Source: Penicillus capitatus (taxonomy: Eukaryota; Chlorophyta). From it: a stretch of DNA of 64,000 nt. The position numbers and the translations under genes are program-made. The stretch is from NCBI GenBank assembly GCA_965649825.1, contig OZ287699.1, forward strand, positions 62,001 to 126,000, given 5' to 3'. This document shows positions 21,504 to 32,314 of the stretch, piece after piece; the first letter of the stretch is position 1; each line of letters starts with the position of its first letter. Below the pieces are notes generated by a model. That model did no database searches, was not told the origin of the DNA, and saw only the letters and a program-made list of their open reading frames with translations.

Positions 21504-21848
21504 AATGCTCTATACATTCACGTATACGTGCACAGCGCCGACGGATTTGATAAGCTTCATTTCGCTGGCGAGATGGAAAGTCGGGGAAAGGCGGCCAATC
21601 ACGTAGTCTCCGACAATGCGCTACGACGCATATGTGGTTGACTCGAACACGCGTGCGAATCGCGCCGCCACACCTGCAATGTAGTGTTTCATTGACCTCA
21701 GTGCATATCATCATCGTGTCTCAGCAAAGCAAGAATGTCAAGAGTACTTGACACCAAAGATTTTAATCGTATGTACGCAAGCATTAAACAATTGAAATCG
21801 AAGACGTCTGCCACAACGCAATCGTACGTCAAAGGAGACCGGAGAATG
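21504..21848. other. intergenic between convergent genes
   Basis: About 345 bp between the stop codons of dihydroorotase (plus) and the secreted protein gene (minus). No coding signal or repeat was seen. It should contain both 3' untranslated regions. Confidence 0.4.
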
Positions 21849-22949
21849 TTATGTCGTGACGACCGTCATGCGACGTTCCATCGACTTGAGTACGCCTTCA
21901 ACCAGTGTGTTGTCGACGCTGCGCATGTAGCAGTGGAACTGGTCATCGCCTGACATGAAGATGCAGCTGGGACTTCCGACGAAACTGCCACCGTAGTGCA
22001 CCCAGCCAGAAGTTCTCCGAACGTAGAGCAATCCCACGGACTGGTAATCCCTTTGCAGACCTCGCATCTCATCCAGGGCAAAGCAATCGAGGCTCCTCGA
22101 ATCGGAACTGGCGCAGACAGGTTCCGACGTCAACTTGCCACCATAAGTCCCAAAGATGTCGACCATGTCTTGCCTGGAAGAACTGAGACCTCTGGGCAGC
22201 GGTATGACACCGACCATGTAGACATTGACGCGCCCCCTGCCTCGCTGTCCAACATGAAACCAGAATCGCGTATCGGGTAAGCCTGTGTCCATGAACAGCT
22301 TCTCTGACAGACGGCCATCGTCTACTGCCCAGCAATGAATCCTGTGAGCGACTTTGTTGAGCACGCAGCTCACCGGTCCAGATGGATTGTCGGCGACGTG
22401 GGCATGGCTTCCCCATTTGCCATCTTCGAATCTGAAGGTGTACATGCCTCCATTTGTTCCTCTTTTGATGCAGAAGATGGTGTCATCTTCGACCATTGTC
22501 ACACAGCCAGGAGCTTCGAGGAAGGTGCCGAAATCCAGTGTCGTTGCTTTCTTGTCGAATTCAGTCTTCGTGTTGACGGCAACGACGACGAGTTCATTCT
22601 CTGGCGTTAGGAACAGGGCGAAAACACCGTCTCTGTCATATCCTACTGTCTGCGGCTGACCCGCGACAGATCCGCCGAAATTTTCGATCGATGCATGGCC
22701 ATCAACGACATTGGCGTAACCGACGGTTTTGTTTGGCGTTACGAAAAAGCAGTGCGTCCCATGGCCGTCTCTCGACAGACAGCTAGGACTCGATGCCACT
22801 TCGCCTCCCAAATCTGCGAAGTTGACGCTCTGCTGAAGATGTCGAGCCAAGTTGCGGTCGATTCGATAAGGGCCACTCGGAGGGAAAATTCCGGCTTCGC
22901 AACTGGCGAAGAGCGCTGCGCAGAGAATCGAGAAAAACAGACGACTCAT
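21849..22949 (-). CDS. secreted PLL/DUF346-like beta-propeller protein (copy 1), intronless
   Basis: A single uninterrupted frame. The start at 22949 was chosen over an in-frame ATG at 22994 because MSRLFFSILCAALFASCEAG is a signal peptide and aligns with the paralogue's start. The mature protein is made of blades with a pattern like FGG-x-(6-8)-P-x-C-x-(6-10)-HCF/HCY: DLGGEVASSPSCLSRD, FGGSVAGQPQTVGYD, GKLTSEPVCASSD, YGGSFVGSPSCIFMSGD. The pattern recalls the DUF346 repeats of PLL-type lectins, in which each blade has a glycine pair and a P-x-(hydrophobic) turn. Carbohydrate binding is an inference. The extra cysteines suggest disulfides between blades, fitting an extracellular place. A paralogue lies at 32315-33415. 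The lack of introns is unusual here. Confidence 0.7.
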   Translation of the reverse strand: MSRLFFSILCAALFASCEAGIFPPSGPYRIDRNLARHLQQSVNFADLGGEVASSPSCLSRDGHGTHCFFVTPNKTVGYANVVDGHASIENFGGSVAGQPQTVGYDRDGVFALFLTPENELVVVAVNTKTEFDKKATTLDFGTFLEAPGCVTMVEDDTIFCIKRGTNGGMYTFRFEDGKWGSHAHVADNPSGPVSCVLNKVAHRIHCWAVDDGRLSEKLFMDTGLPDTRFWFHVGQRGRGRVNVYMVGVIPLPRGLSSSRQDMVDIFGTYGGKLTSEPVCASSDSRSLDCFALDEMRGLQRDYQSVGLLYVRRTSGWVHYGGSFVGSPSCIFMSGDDQFHCYMRSVDNTLVEGVLKSMERRMTVVTT

Positions 22950-24600
22950 CAAAACACACGTGAAGAAGAGAACGTGAGATTCCGAATTGCCCAAAGGGAT
23001 TCTCGGTGGGCTTTAATAAGTCATGATTGGAACGGATTCTTGGTTACGTCATTTTACATCAGCCGACGTTATCTTTCGTCATCTATTGTCATCGAATCTC
23101 ACTTTGACTGTTCGATCGCTCGATTGATGTTAAAGCCTATCATTTAACTTTCGTGTGCCTGGCGATGGTTGGGTGTTGTTTTTGACAATCGTTCTCGCGA
23201 CGCCGGACAATGTTTATTCGTTGTTCAAAATGCAAAACCACGTTTAAAGAAGAACACTCTGACAGGAGTAGGATCATAATCTCTAAGAAAGGGCTCTCTT
23301 TCGTATCTCTCTTCGCTGATCGATCACTCGTTATGTGAAAAATAAAGGCTTCTGGTGCGCCGGCGGGTAAAGTCTGTTTAAGTTGTCGGAATGTTCGATG
23401 AACAGATGCATGTTTCTTGACAGATATGTGATATCTCTCAGTGGATTAGCACTGTCAATCATGTCAAAGTCTTGCAAAGTCCTGTTCACTCATCGTTTGC
23501 ACGCTGCGTATCGTGAAATCCATTATCCGAAATGTTACTCACATTCGATGGTGAGATTTGCGTTTCTCGTATGTTATGCGCTCTGTCGAGCCAAAGTGGA
23601 CTGGATGCTGCGCATCTGAGAATGCATCGTTCTCAGTTCTTCAACATCCGCTTCAGGAGCCAAGCAAACGCGAATCTCCAGATTAAATGAGAGAACATGG
23701 CTCGATTCCCGTCTCCGTATGTGCCACACTGTCTGAGATTGTTTATGGAAGAATTGCAGCTCTATCCATTACCAGAGGAGCAGATGGGCTTGTAGAATGA
23801 ATTCGTTCAGCCATCCGAAGTTGAGAACTTGTCCATGTGGAGCGCATGTTCACCCGGCCATCAGTGTTCGAATCAAACTACAGCATCTCTTACTTGCATG
23901 CAATCCAGCACGTCTTGCAGCTTTACAGTCATCCAGATCCGCCAAGTCGAGAGAGGAGTGCGTGTCAAGAAATGGAGAAGCGGATCTCTGCGAAGGAGTA
24001 AAAATCACACTTAAAGCGCTATAGTCCACGCAAAGGAGACGACAATACAGGTTTTACTTTAATGCAGATGATGCTGATATTACGTACCACAAATACCAAG
24101 TTACGTCTAGAGTTCGGATTCTGTCCAGGGTGTTTTGGTTTCTTCCGACAGTTTGCTCAACTCTAAGATCATCGAGCATATACTTTCTGCATGACTTTTT
24201 TCTGATGAGACGTTTGTGGCGCGTCTTCTGTAACCGACAGAGTTACAACCGACACTGCTCCTCTTTACGAAAAAAGGTCGCGAAGCTGCTCAGTCGTATG
24301 CAAGATTCTTTAATCAGTACCGTCCGAGAAAAATTCTGGAGTTTCGTTCTGTGGCTTATTCTTTAGCTTTGGAATCCCTGTTCTTCGAGTTTGCGGAATC
24401 TAACTCAGCGAATGAACTCCACAAAGACTACAAGTAGGCAACGACTCATTTCCAGAAGCATTTTATCACTTTTTGATTTCTCCGAGGCGGAAGCGGTTCA
24501 AATAACTGTACACCATACACTTACACTCTTCAGACAAGAAATCTGTCTGGTCGATACGAAGTGAGCAAATACATGCTTTCAGAGCATCGTAATCACATGC
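22950..24600. other. mostly non-coding, with fragments of possible exons
   Basis: No recognisable full gene. On the plus strand two stretches look coding but join to nothing clear: around 23698-23795 (MARFPSPYVPHCLRLF, EELQLYPLPEEQM) and around 24293-24437 (YARFFNQYRPRKILEF, SVAYSLALESLFFEFAE, ending HKDYK and TAG). These could be exons of a gene preceding the MATH-RING gene or remnants of one. The upstream part has a TTATTAAAG element on the minus strand near 23012-23020 that could serve the secreted-protein gene. Confidence 0.3.
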
Positions 24601-25964
24601 GTGGCCCAAGTGTAATCTCCACAGGTCTTTCTTAAAGTCCGGCAAGAATGAATTTGTGACAGATCCGTTCACCATGGCCAACAGTCGATGGTAACTTGCT
24701 CCATAGCTAACGCGCCGATATCCTTCGAATTTATCTGCTAGGCAGCTCAGAGTGGATAACATGGATGGACATCTCAGCGTGTATCTAGTGTCAAATAACC
24801 ATGAAAGTGTGGATACTTGTTTTCTTGTTAAAATCGTCAACCACTCAGATTCGACAAAAAGCGAACGAACAGGTTGTTATTTCAAATACAGTGTTGTTTT
24901 TCCTTAAGTACATGGCCTTTCAGATTGTCGGAGATCGTTCGAGCCGCGATCTGCATATGGCTGTCCCAAAATGTTGCCAATCGACAAAGTCATGGATGTG
25001 GATGCTGGCTATCTTCTCAGAAATCACTTTTCTGTTGTGGTGAACATTGCTTGCATTCTTCCAGAAAACGAGGTTCTTAGTATCACCACCCACGGGAACC
25101 CACTTGTTATCACAGTAACACAACAGAATGTCCAGAGTTTCTCCATGACAGAGATTTTATATAGTGGCAGCTGCGGCATCTGAAGGAGTTGGGCGATGTC
25201 AGATTGTTTTCCAAAAAGATTGATGTGGCAAACGCGTTGTGGTCCGATCACCTTGCCTCGCATGTTCGAAAATCATATCGTGAAGCTATGGTCTATGTAG
25301 GAGTCTGAACTTGAATACGAAAAAAAGTGTATTTACAAACTGGAAAGACGGCTGCAGTGTCTTCTTGTATCGCGAGATCGGACCTGACATCAAATGCACA
25401 ATCAGGTTCTCTGTGATCAACCGTCGCAGCGAGGAAAGGAACATCACAAAGGGTCTGTTTCTTTTCTGTCTCTAAATGTACTCAAAAAGTGATGATAGAG
25501 TTGAGGAACACGTCTACATCGAGATCCAGGTCGTGGGGTTGGTATGATGTTGCCAAACCAGAAGTGCTCTGTAATCCAGCAGATGGATTCATTGAGGACG
25601 ACTGGCTCACCTTCGTTGCACACATGTGGATAAATGAAGTTCCCAAACAACAGACGACCAGAGTAGGCGAACCTCTACATCTAACAACCACAAACCACAA
25701 AGTGCCTCCTCGCAGACGCTACCAAAATGGGATATTGAAGGAAAGTGCGTTGTTTGTCTTACCAATGAACAGACTTCTGGATTCGTACATGGAGAAAGGT
25801 GAATGTCTCAATTGCATCTGCCTGCCCTTTTCTGACAAGAAGACTGTCTTCTTAGTTCTCATAAGTGTGTCTGCGCCGACTGTTGTAGGCTGCTCCGCGA
25901 CAGAGGATCCACATGCCCGGTCTGTCAAGCCGACGTAGATAGTATAATCATCAACTACTACTAA
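24600..25964 (+). CDS. MATH-MATH-RING protein, probable E3 ligase, possibly damaged
   Basis: The first MATH domain is read from VTDPFTMANSRW, LTRRYPSNLSARQLRVDNMD, GHLSVYLVSNNHESV, FLVKIVNHSDSTKSE and YGCPKMLPIDKVMDVDAGYL. The second is read from IGPDIKCTIRFSVINRRSEE, GWYDVAKPEVLCNPADGFIE and DDWLTFVAHMWI. The RING follows: CVVCLTNEQTSGFVHGE, a phase-2 intron, then HKCVCADCCRLLRDRG and CPVCQADVDSIIINYY with TAA at 25962-25964. MATH domains of TRAF and SPOP proteins bind substrate peptides, so a substrate-selecting E3 is likely. Between SRW and LTRRY the frame carries two stops within 15 nt and no ordinary intron fits, so the gene may be damaged or the intron misread. The true start is not resolved. 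Confidence 0.6.
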
Positions 25965-26559
25965 GAAAACGAGGACTCACTTTAATACCTATCATTTTCG
26001 TTAAGGACTTAATCACTGTGACGAAAAGAAGGAAACAGATTCATCGGCCTTCTTTTTTGAATAACGCTCTATAGATAACAAGACAGGATACGATAAATTG
26101 ATCCCTTGCCACCTGTTGTCCTTAGGTATTGATGTAGAAACAGCACTGCTAATGATTGCGCGAACATGCGTTTCTGTCGCTGATATGCAGCTGGAGACTA
26201 AAATATCATTCTGATATCTGTTAGGACAGAGGATGTCACCGAGTGGTCCAATCACGTCGAGGTCGTATGATGAGAAGAACCAATCGGACGGGTATTCTTA
26301 CAGCGAACCGCCTTGGTACATCGGTGTATCGGTAAATGTGATGCCAATGGACAGTGACGTTTTGTGATCTAACATACCAAAATCATCTAGAGTGCTGAGA
26401 CTGTCGCCAAGATTTTTATTGGCGATGTGACTGCCTCGTGGAAAGGGGGTCCTATGGTTCTTCTTAGTTGGGGTTTTACACGGGGTTCAATCAAGGCTAT
26501 ATCCCATGATCATCTATTTCAATCAAAAGAACGGGCAATGTTTTAGGACCAGTTGAGCG
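25965..26559. other. no gene recognised
   Basis: About 600 bp of relatively AT-rich sequence after the MATH-RING gene. Only short unrelated open frames are present. Confidence 0.4.
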
Positions 26560-26830
26560 CCGCTAGAAAATCATCCAGGCAGGACAAGTATTCAAATGAC
26601 AAACGAATTTGGAATGTCTTAGAGTGTAGTTTGTTTTGGTGCCGGAGTTTAGATAGGTGGGGACAGTAGAGGAGGTGGTTTCTTGTTTCTTCGGCGGGGT
26701 AGCCATAGCGGCATTGGTTTGTTTGATGTTCTTAAAGACAATGAAAACGTTCAAGGTATGCTCGTGTAGGGAAGTGTCCGGACAGAAATCGGCTTAGTCG
26801 GGATACACTTGCTCTGGAGGTTCCTGTGGT
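26560..26830 (-). mobile_element. remnant of a non-LTR (LINE-type) retrotransposon, 3' end of the polyprotein
   Basis: Read on the minus strand, the pieces SRLSRFLSGHFPTRAYLERF and CRYGYPAEETRNHLLYCPHL-like sequence followed by SKLRHQNKLHSK match the layout of LINE C-termini: a G-H-x-S/F-YL-x-RF segment, then C-x2-G-x(2)-EET-x2-H-LL-x-C. At least one stop separates the two pieces, so it is dead. No poly(A) tail or target-site duplication was made out. Confidence 0.5.
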
Positions 26831-29800
26831 TCGAGGGGCACTCGATGTCTTTTCGGAGAGCCTTGTGGGATTTCGAGGGACGCTTTTTGTTGGCTCTGAT
26901 TCGTTGCCGACTCATCCTATCCAGGGGTCACCTCACCATGCGGGTACTTAACGGCGGATTTGAATCTTTGAACACCTTCTCCGAAGGCCTGTAAAGAGGC
27001 TTTCCGCTGAATCGTTTTCGTTCGACGCGAACGGCGACAGAGACTTTCGTCACATTAAGACAGGACGCGTCCAATTCCATCGGAGGCATTTATTCCTCGA
27101 GCTCTAAAAGATAGATCTAGCTTCGGCCCTCGTGATTGGGGCATTTGACTGCATTTTCTTTTGTCGCGTCTTCTTGTAGTTCAATTTCTGTACGACCGTC
27201 GTTTACGGGTTCTTGAGAAGGAAATGACTCGACAGCGAGACGTATTCAAGGTTCATGCTTCGGTCTATAGTTTTCCACGGAAAACATCAAATTGTGCAAA
27301 TGGGAGGCATCAGAACAGATATGCTATGAGAAGTCTGACCTCAGAATCCCTTCTCTAGGTGCGCCCTGAGGATTATGTGCGCTCAAGCGATCATCGTGAA
27401 CAGATAATCTTCGCAGAAAATTCTCTACGTTCCTCTCGTAAGAGCCGACGCACGTTATCGACGATCGCTGCCATGCGCCATTAGCCACAATTACAATATG
27501 CCATCTATTTCGTCCTTTTGTATATGTATCTTCTCCCATCATCAGATATTCTATCGATCTGCATGCAGAATATCACGAGCCATTTCTCTTACGACACTAC
27601 GGGTTCTGCCGCCAAAAACCTCCGTCGAACGCGAACGTCATATAAAGCGAGCCAAGCCTTGTGAACGACGTAGTCTCATCCTCTGAGGGTCCGGGCACCG
27701 CCCACGATCTAGCCCGCACGGCGGTGGCCCAAGCGGTTTAAACTGTCAGCTACCGACGCGATCTGCGTCAAGTTGTGCATGTCGTAAAAAAGATGAACAC
27801 CATATCGCCAGCTTACGTTAAGATTGATGCCCTTAAGAGAGATAAAGAGATAATTGGACAAGATGAGTAAAGTATAGAACTTAGAGAACGGGGAAGAGAG
27901 GGTGCCATTGACAGATCATGATGTAAGAATGAAAGTGTTTGTATCGAAGTGTGCATTGATGATTTTTGGAACTGTCGCACGAACTATGAAGACCCTACCA
28001 ATCTTATTGTGCACATCTTTGCGGAAGGCGTTGTATATGTCAAGAGGGAAAATGGTAACGTTTCTTATAAACCGACAAGATCGAAGTTGACAGCCGTGAC
28101 GCTTCGCCGTACTGCTGCAACCCATCTGCCGAATTGGTGGACACCATGCAACGTATGTTCTGTGTTGATTTGAACTATCTGGTAGGCAGTTCACCTATTG
28201 AGACGTAATCGCTCCATTCTAGACGACTGTGCTGGTAATAGACACTCTATGTTTTTAATCAGTTATGCCCTTGTCTTGTCTGCCTTTTATTTACACCTTG
28301 ATAGTCCTCTCTGAGTTCTTTATGGCAGGCATGCTTCTCCTGCACTGTTAGCATCACTCGGTTTTTTGTCTTATTGTTAGGGGTACCTGAGCCACCTTGA
28401 ACACTTATGCAAGCGCTTGTCTCTGGAAACAATCGCTAATATCTGTATCTTGAAATCCAGCATCTTTTTCGCGATACGATCCGAATCATTTATGCGACTT
28501 GTTTTGTTTTGAATGCAATGCTTTGTATACCACTATAGGTCTTGATGAAGAAGGTTAATCTGGTCCTTCGGACTTTTTCTCGTGGAATTGAACAGATTCG
28601 TCGACTTGCCGCCGATATCGTACATGGAACAGTCACCATCAGATAGCAGTCGGAAGGTGATGACGACATCGCAAACCTTTAAAGAGATTTGTGCACTTCA
28701 GAACAAGCAGGTTTTTATCGAACACGGTAGAGTTTAGATCTCAGCCGAGTATTCTCGTTCATAGGACTCGGCAATGCAAAACATGATACTTACGAGGCGT
28801 AGAGAGGATTAAAGGCCAACTCTGTCACGTCAAAACCACACTCAGGTAAGAGAGAAATTAATTACTTTAACGCTGTTATTGTCGGGGATTCGGAAAACTT
28901 TCAAATCTCACAACTAGTATCTCTTCCTTTGGCATCTTTGCTAACGATCTGGTAGAAGGGAGTTCTTCAGAGCGTTGTTCTGACTACATCTGGCACGCTA
29001 TACCATGTAGAACGGCTTTTGGCTGGTATGGACAATCGTGCGCTAGTTTACTTAAGGCATATATGCAAGCGGTCCATGCCTTGCCATAGCATTATTGATT
29101 GTTTCTCTTCACGGTAACTATTTTCGATGCCGAATCATTTAAATATGTTTCCATCTGCAGTTTTTCACGATGCTGCTGTTCGTATTGCAAACCTTGCCTA
29201 TATCGTTAGCATTTACCGCTGTCTCGAGAAAGAAAGTTATCCAGATATCAACTCGTCGCTGTTTACTCTAGCGCAAGTATCGTCTATTTCCTGTTGGTCG
29301 CAGAAATTTTCAAACCGAAACCATTTCTTTCTGTTTAATTTTAGGTTTCGAAAGACTTGTCTTAGCTTAGATCTTCGATGTATCGTTAAACTGACGTTTC
29401 GGTTATCAACCGTTAGTGTTTCGTTGATCACAAATGCTTGCAAGTCTTTAAGTTTACCGCCAGATCGCCGACGACATCAAAGAAAATGCCGCACTGGTTT
29501 AGTCTTACTATCGTAGCGTATATGTTAGGTATTCTTCCTCATCCGGTGCTTCGTGCATTGAATCTGCACCGACTGAAAAATCAGCAGAGACTTGGTTGGT
29601 AGCTTCAAAAAACGGTTTATCGAAGAAGAATGGGTGATGTACGAATACTTGACCTAATTACATCGACTATCTCTTATCGACTACTTAATAACGGTCTACC
29701 AAAATAACGATGAAGTTGTGCAGCCATGTCATACAGGAGAGTTTAAGATATCTGAATACGAACCATACGAATGCCGTTGCCGCATACGAAATGCATCTTT

Positions 29801-30748
29801 GGATATTTATGGGAGACCACAGTCTTCTTGGAACATACTAAGAGATAGCTTTGACTCTCTTAACGATCGTGCTAGAGCTAAAGGTCGAGAAAGCATCTAC
29901 CGTTTCAACAATCGCGCCATTCTTAGTAGTAACTAACAATTAAAAAGAATGCACGGGAGATGGTTCACGCATCTGCACTTTTAAGTCAGAAAAACCCCTG
30001 ACTTCGCCGTTTACTTGATCGAAAAGGGTTGTCTTATTGTTTTCTTCTCGCATGTATATATTTAATCCTATCGATTTCGACGTAGCAAGCATGGATGAAA
30101 AAACTGCATCTTACTAAGGATACAAAGTCTTTTGTCTCGTGATGTTTTCGTGAAATGTTTTGCTCTGTTGACAGTTGCCGTACCTCATTAGGATACGATA
30201 GTATTAGTTCTCGAAACTCTAAGGGTAGTCTATGAAATTTTGCAAATCGTCTTTCTTGACAACGTTTAGAAATTTCGTCATGTGTATCCATTAGTAGCAG
30301 GGTGCATCGACACGAACGATAGAAAGTAATCAGATGGTCTGTCTTTCAAGATCAATAGGCATGAAACTATTTTTACAATCGCGTTGAGATTACGACTGGG
30401 ATGATACTTACCGAATGTAACAAGCTGCATAGAGTGAGAAGAACAAAGACCACCACAAAAAGAACACTAAATGCACATTGTGTACTGCTCTATTCATTCC
30501 TTACGTATTGTACATAGTTTACGCCTGAGTTTCCTGATTGCACAGAATCTAATCGCCAAGATAGCCTCCAATCGTTGTCTGTGACTTTTTGTATGGCATA
30601 TAGTAGAGGAAAGGGTGATAAACAGCAAAAGGGGCTGTTTCCTTTAGGTAAGACTACTCACGACGAGTAAAAAGTCGGCAAGCAAAGCGATTTCTTTCAT
30701 AAAATACTCAGGGTATAACTCTTATTCCGCTTACCTGGCCTGACAATT
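26831..30748. other. gene-poor stretch of about 4 kb
   Basis: No protein family was recognised on either strand. The longest frames (for example 29127-29516 plus and 29718-29936 plus) have no motif and lie in AT-richer sequence than the flanking genes. A word resembling a tRNA A-box (TGGCCCAAGCGG near 27727) has no matching B-box or fold, so no tRNA is called. The stretch probably consists of decayed mobile elements and spacer. Confidence 0.4.
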
Positions 30749-30818
30749 CAACTGACCAGCTGTTGTGTCTGGAAGCCGTTATTCAGCAATCTCCTCGAAT
30801 CAAGACTCAAAGACCCAA

Positions 30819-31324
30819 ATCCCAGCAGGAAGATAACTACACAGCCACAACGCCAAAGTGAGCAGAAGAGAGATGCATCGGCGGCATACATTGCTCCTCC
30901 ACCCAACACCACAGCATGCCAAGAAACGAGTGGATGCTCCATGAGAAGAATCTGGTATCACACTGGAGTCCCCAGTCCTGCCATCTGCCAAAGCGAGCTG
31001 CACAGACAGCCAGCGTCACGTTCATGACGAGCATGCCGTAGGACATGTTGTCGGTCGCCTGCAGCCACATGTCCTTCTTCGCCTTGCGCCACGCCATCCA
31101 ATGCGTCACGTTCTTCAGAGTGCCAACGTCGGCAGAGATCCCCTCAGTTGCAGCGATCACGGCAGACAACGGCTCGTGCGTCTTCCGCAGCGTCTCCGTG
31201 AGTTCCTGGAGCTGTCCACAGAGTCTGTCTGTGCCTGTTCTGTGCCTGTTCTGTGCACAGCCTTCCGGTTCACAATTTTCGCAGAGCGATCTTGCTGTGA
31301 AGATGAGACGGTAATATCACTCTT
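30819..31324 (-). pseudogene. truncated recent copy of the membrane-protein gene at 18068-19824
   Basis: This stretch is nearly identical to 18571-19065, the exon 1 / exon 2 region of the membrane-protein gene (about 97% by eye), in the same orientation. It lacks both the 5' part and the membrane-spanning 3' exon; homology stops sharply at both ends. A tandem duplication of 11 nt (CTGTTCTGTGC, near 31235-31255) breaks the frame inside the copied region. No start or stop of a functional protein is preserved. It is a duplicated gene fragment that landed in the gene-poor stretch. Confidence 0.88.
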
Positions 31325-32314
31325 CTTCCTGTGCGACGTTCTCATAGCCTCCCGCAGCTCTGAGCAGATTGAGCACTTTGCTATTTACTGTTTTCTTTTG
31401 ACGCTTGACTCTGTAACAGATATAAGTTATTATTTGCGTCCATCAAGACGTTGAACCTAACCCCTCTTCGCTCGGCGTCTCTTCAGGTCTTTTAGATGCA
31501 AAAATCGAGGCCCTGTTGCCACGGGAATCTTCTCGACAGAGAAAACGACTTCACTCGTTGTGGACGGCGTCTGCTACCTACAAGGTTTTCTTCTTCGGGT
31601 CTGTCAAAAACTCGCAACGCTAACGTTGTTGCACTGCACCGTAGATTCATCAACGCGTGTTAAAGCTCAAAATACGTAAGTGAACCCGACGTCGGGTAGG
31701 GTAACCCGTAGCCGAGACGACTGCAAGATGAGATCGTTGTGTCACTAGACCATCTATGCGTAAACGCATTTTTTAACGCTAAGGTTAAACGCATTATACA
31801 AACACATCAGAGAGAGGAAAGCACCATCTGAATGTCAGTCTAGTGCTACACATCACAATTTCGCTAAACGTTGACCGAGAGCATTACAAATGCCTGACAT
31901 TTCCATTCTGAAGGGATTGCCCATATTGTTCCATAAGCACGAGACAGACTTTTCTACAACAAATTGAACAGAATCAAGGCGGATTGCCTGGATAGTGTAT
32001 AAGCGAGAGTAACCCTTATCTGTTCTCATCTAGTCCGAAAGAGATGCGGAAACAACAGGAAGTTGTATGAAAGAGAAGAGACATCTGGTCTCGACTCACC
32101 GCAGCTATCTCAAAAATATAATACACTCATGCCTTGCACACCTGAACATATGGACACTAGAGTAGTGCATACAAGATCTCGCAAGATGGTTCAAAAAAAG
32201 CTGAGGAGACATTGAAGATAGATCTCCTCACTAAAACATGATTTGCAATAGGGTTAAATGATAAGGTACCTCAGCGACGCACATGTTCACTGGGTTAAGA
32301 AGACTGCAAGAGTC
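31325..32314. other. no gene recognised
   Basis: Nearly 1 kb between the truncated copy and the second secreted-protein gene. Only short frames occur on both strands; no motif or repeat was recognised. Confidence 0.4.

Noticed and set aside
24466-24840. Minus-strand open frame of about 124 codons
   Set aside because: It overlaps the plus-strand first MATH domain (RRYPSNL ... GHLSVYLV), which matches a known family. The minus frame has no recognisable motif.
27690-27780. tRNA-like A-box (TGGCCCAAGCGG)
   Set aside because: No B-box (GGTTCGA-type) at a proper distance and no cloverleaf could be drawn.
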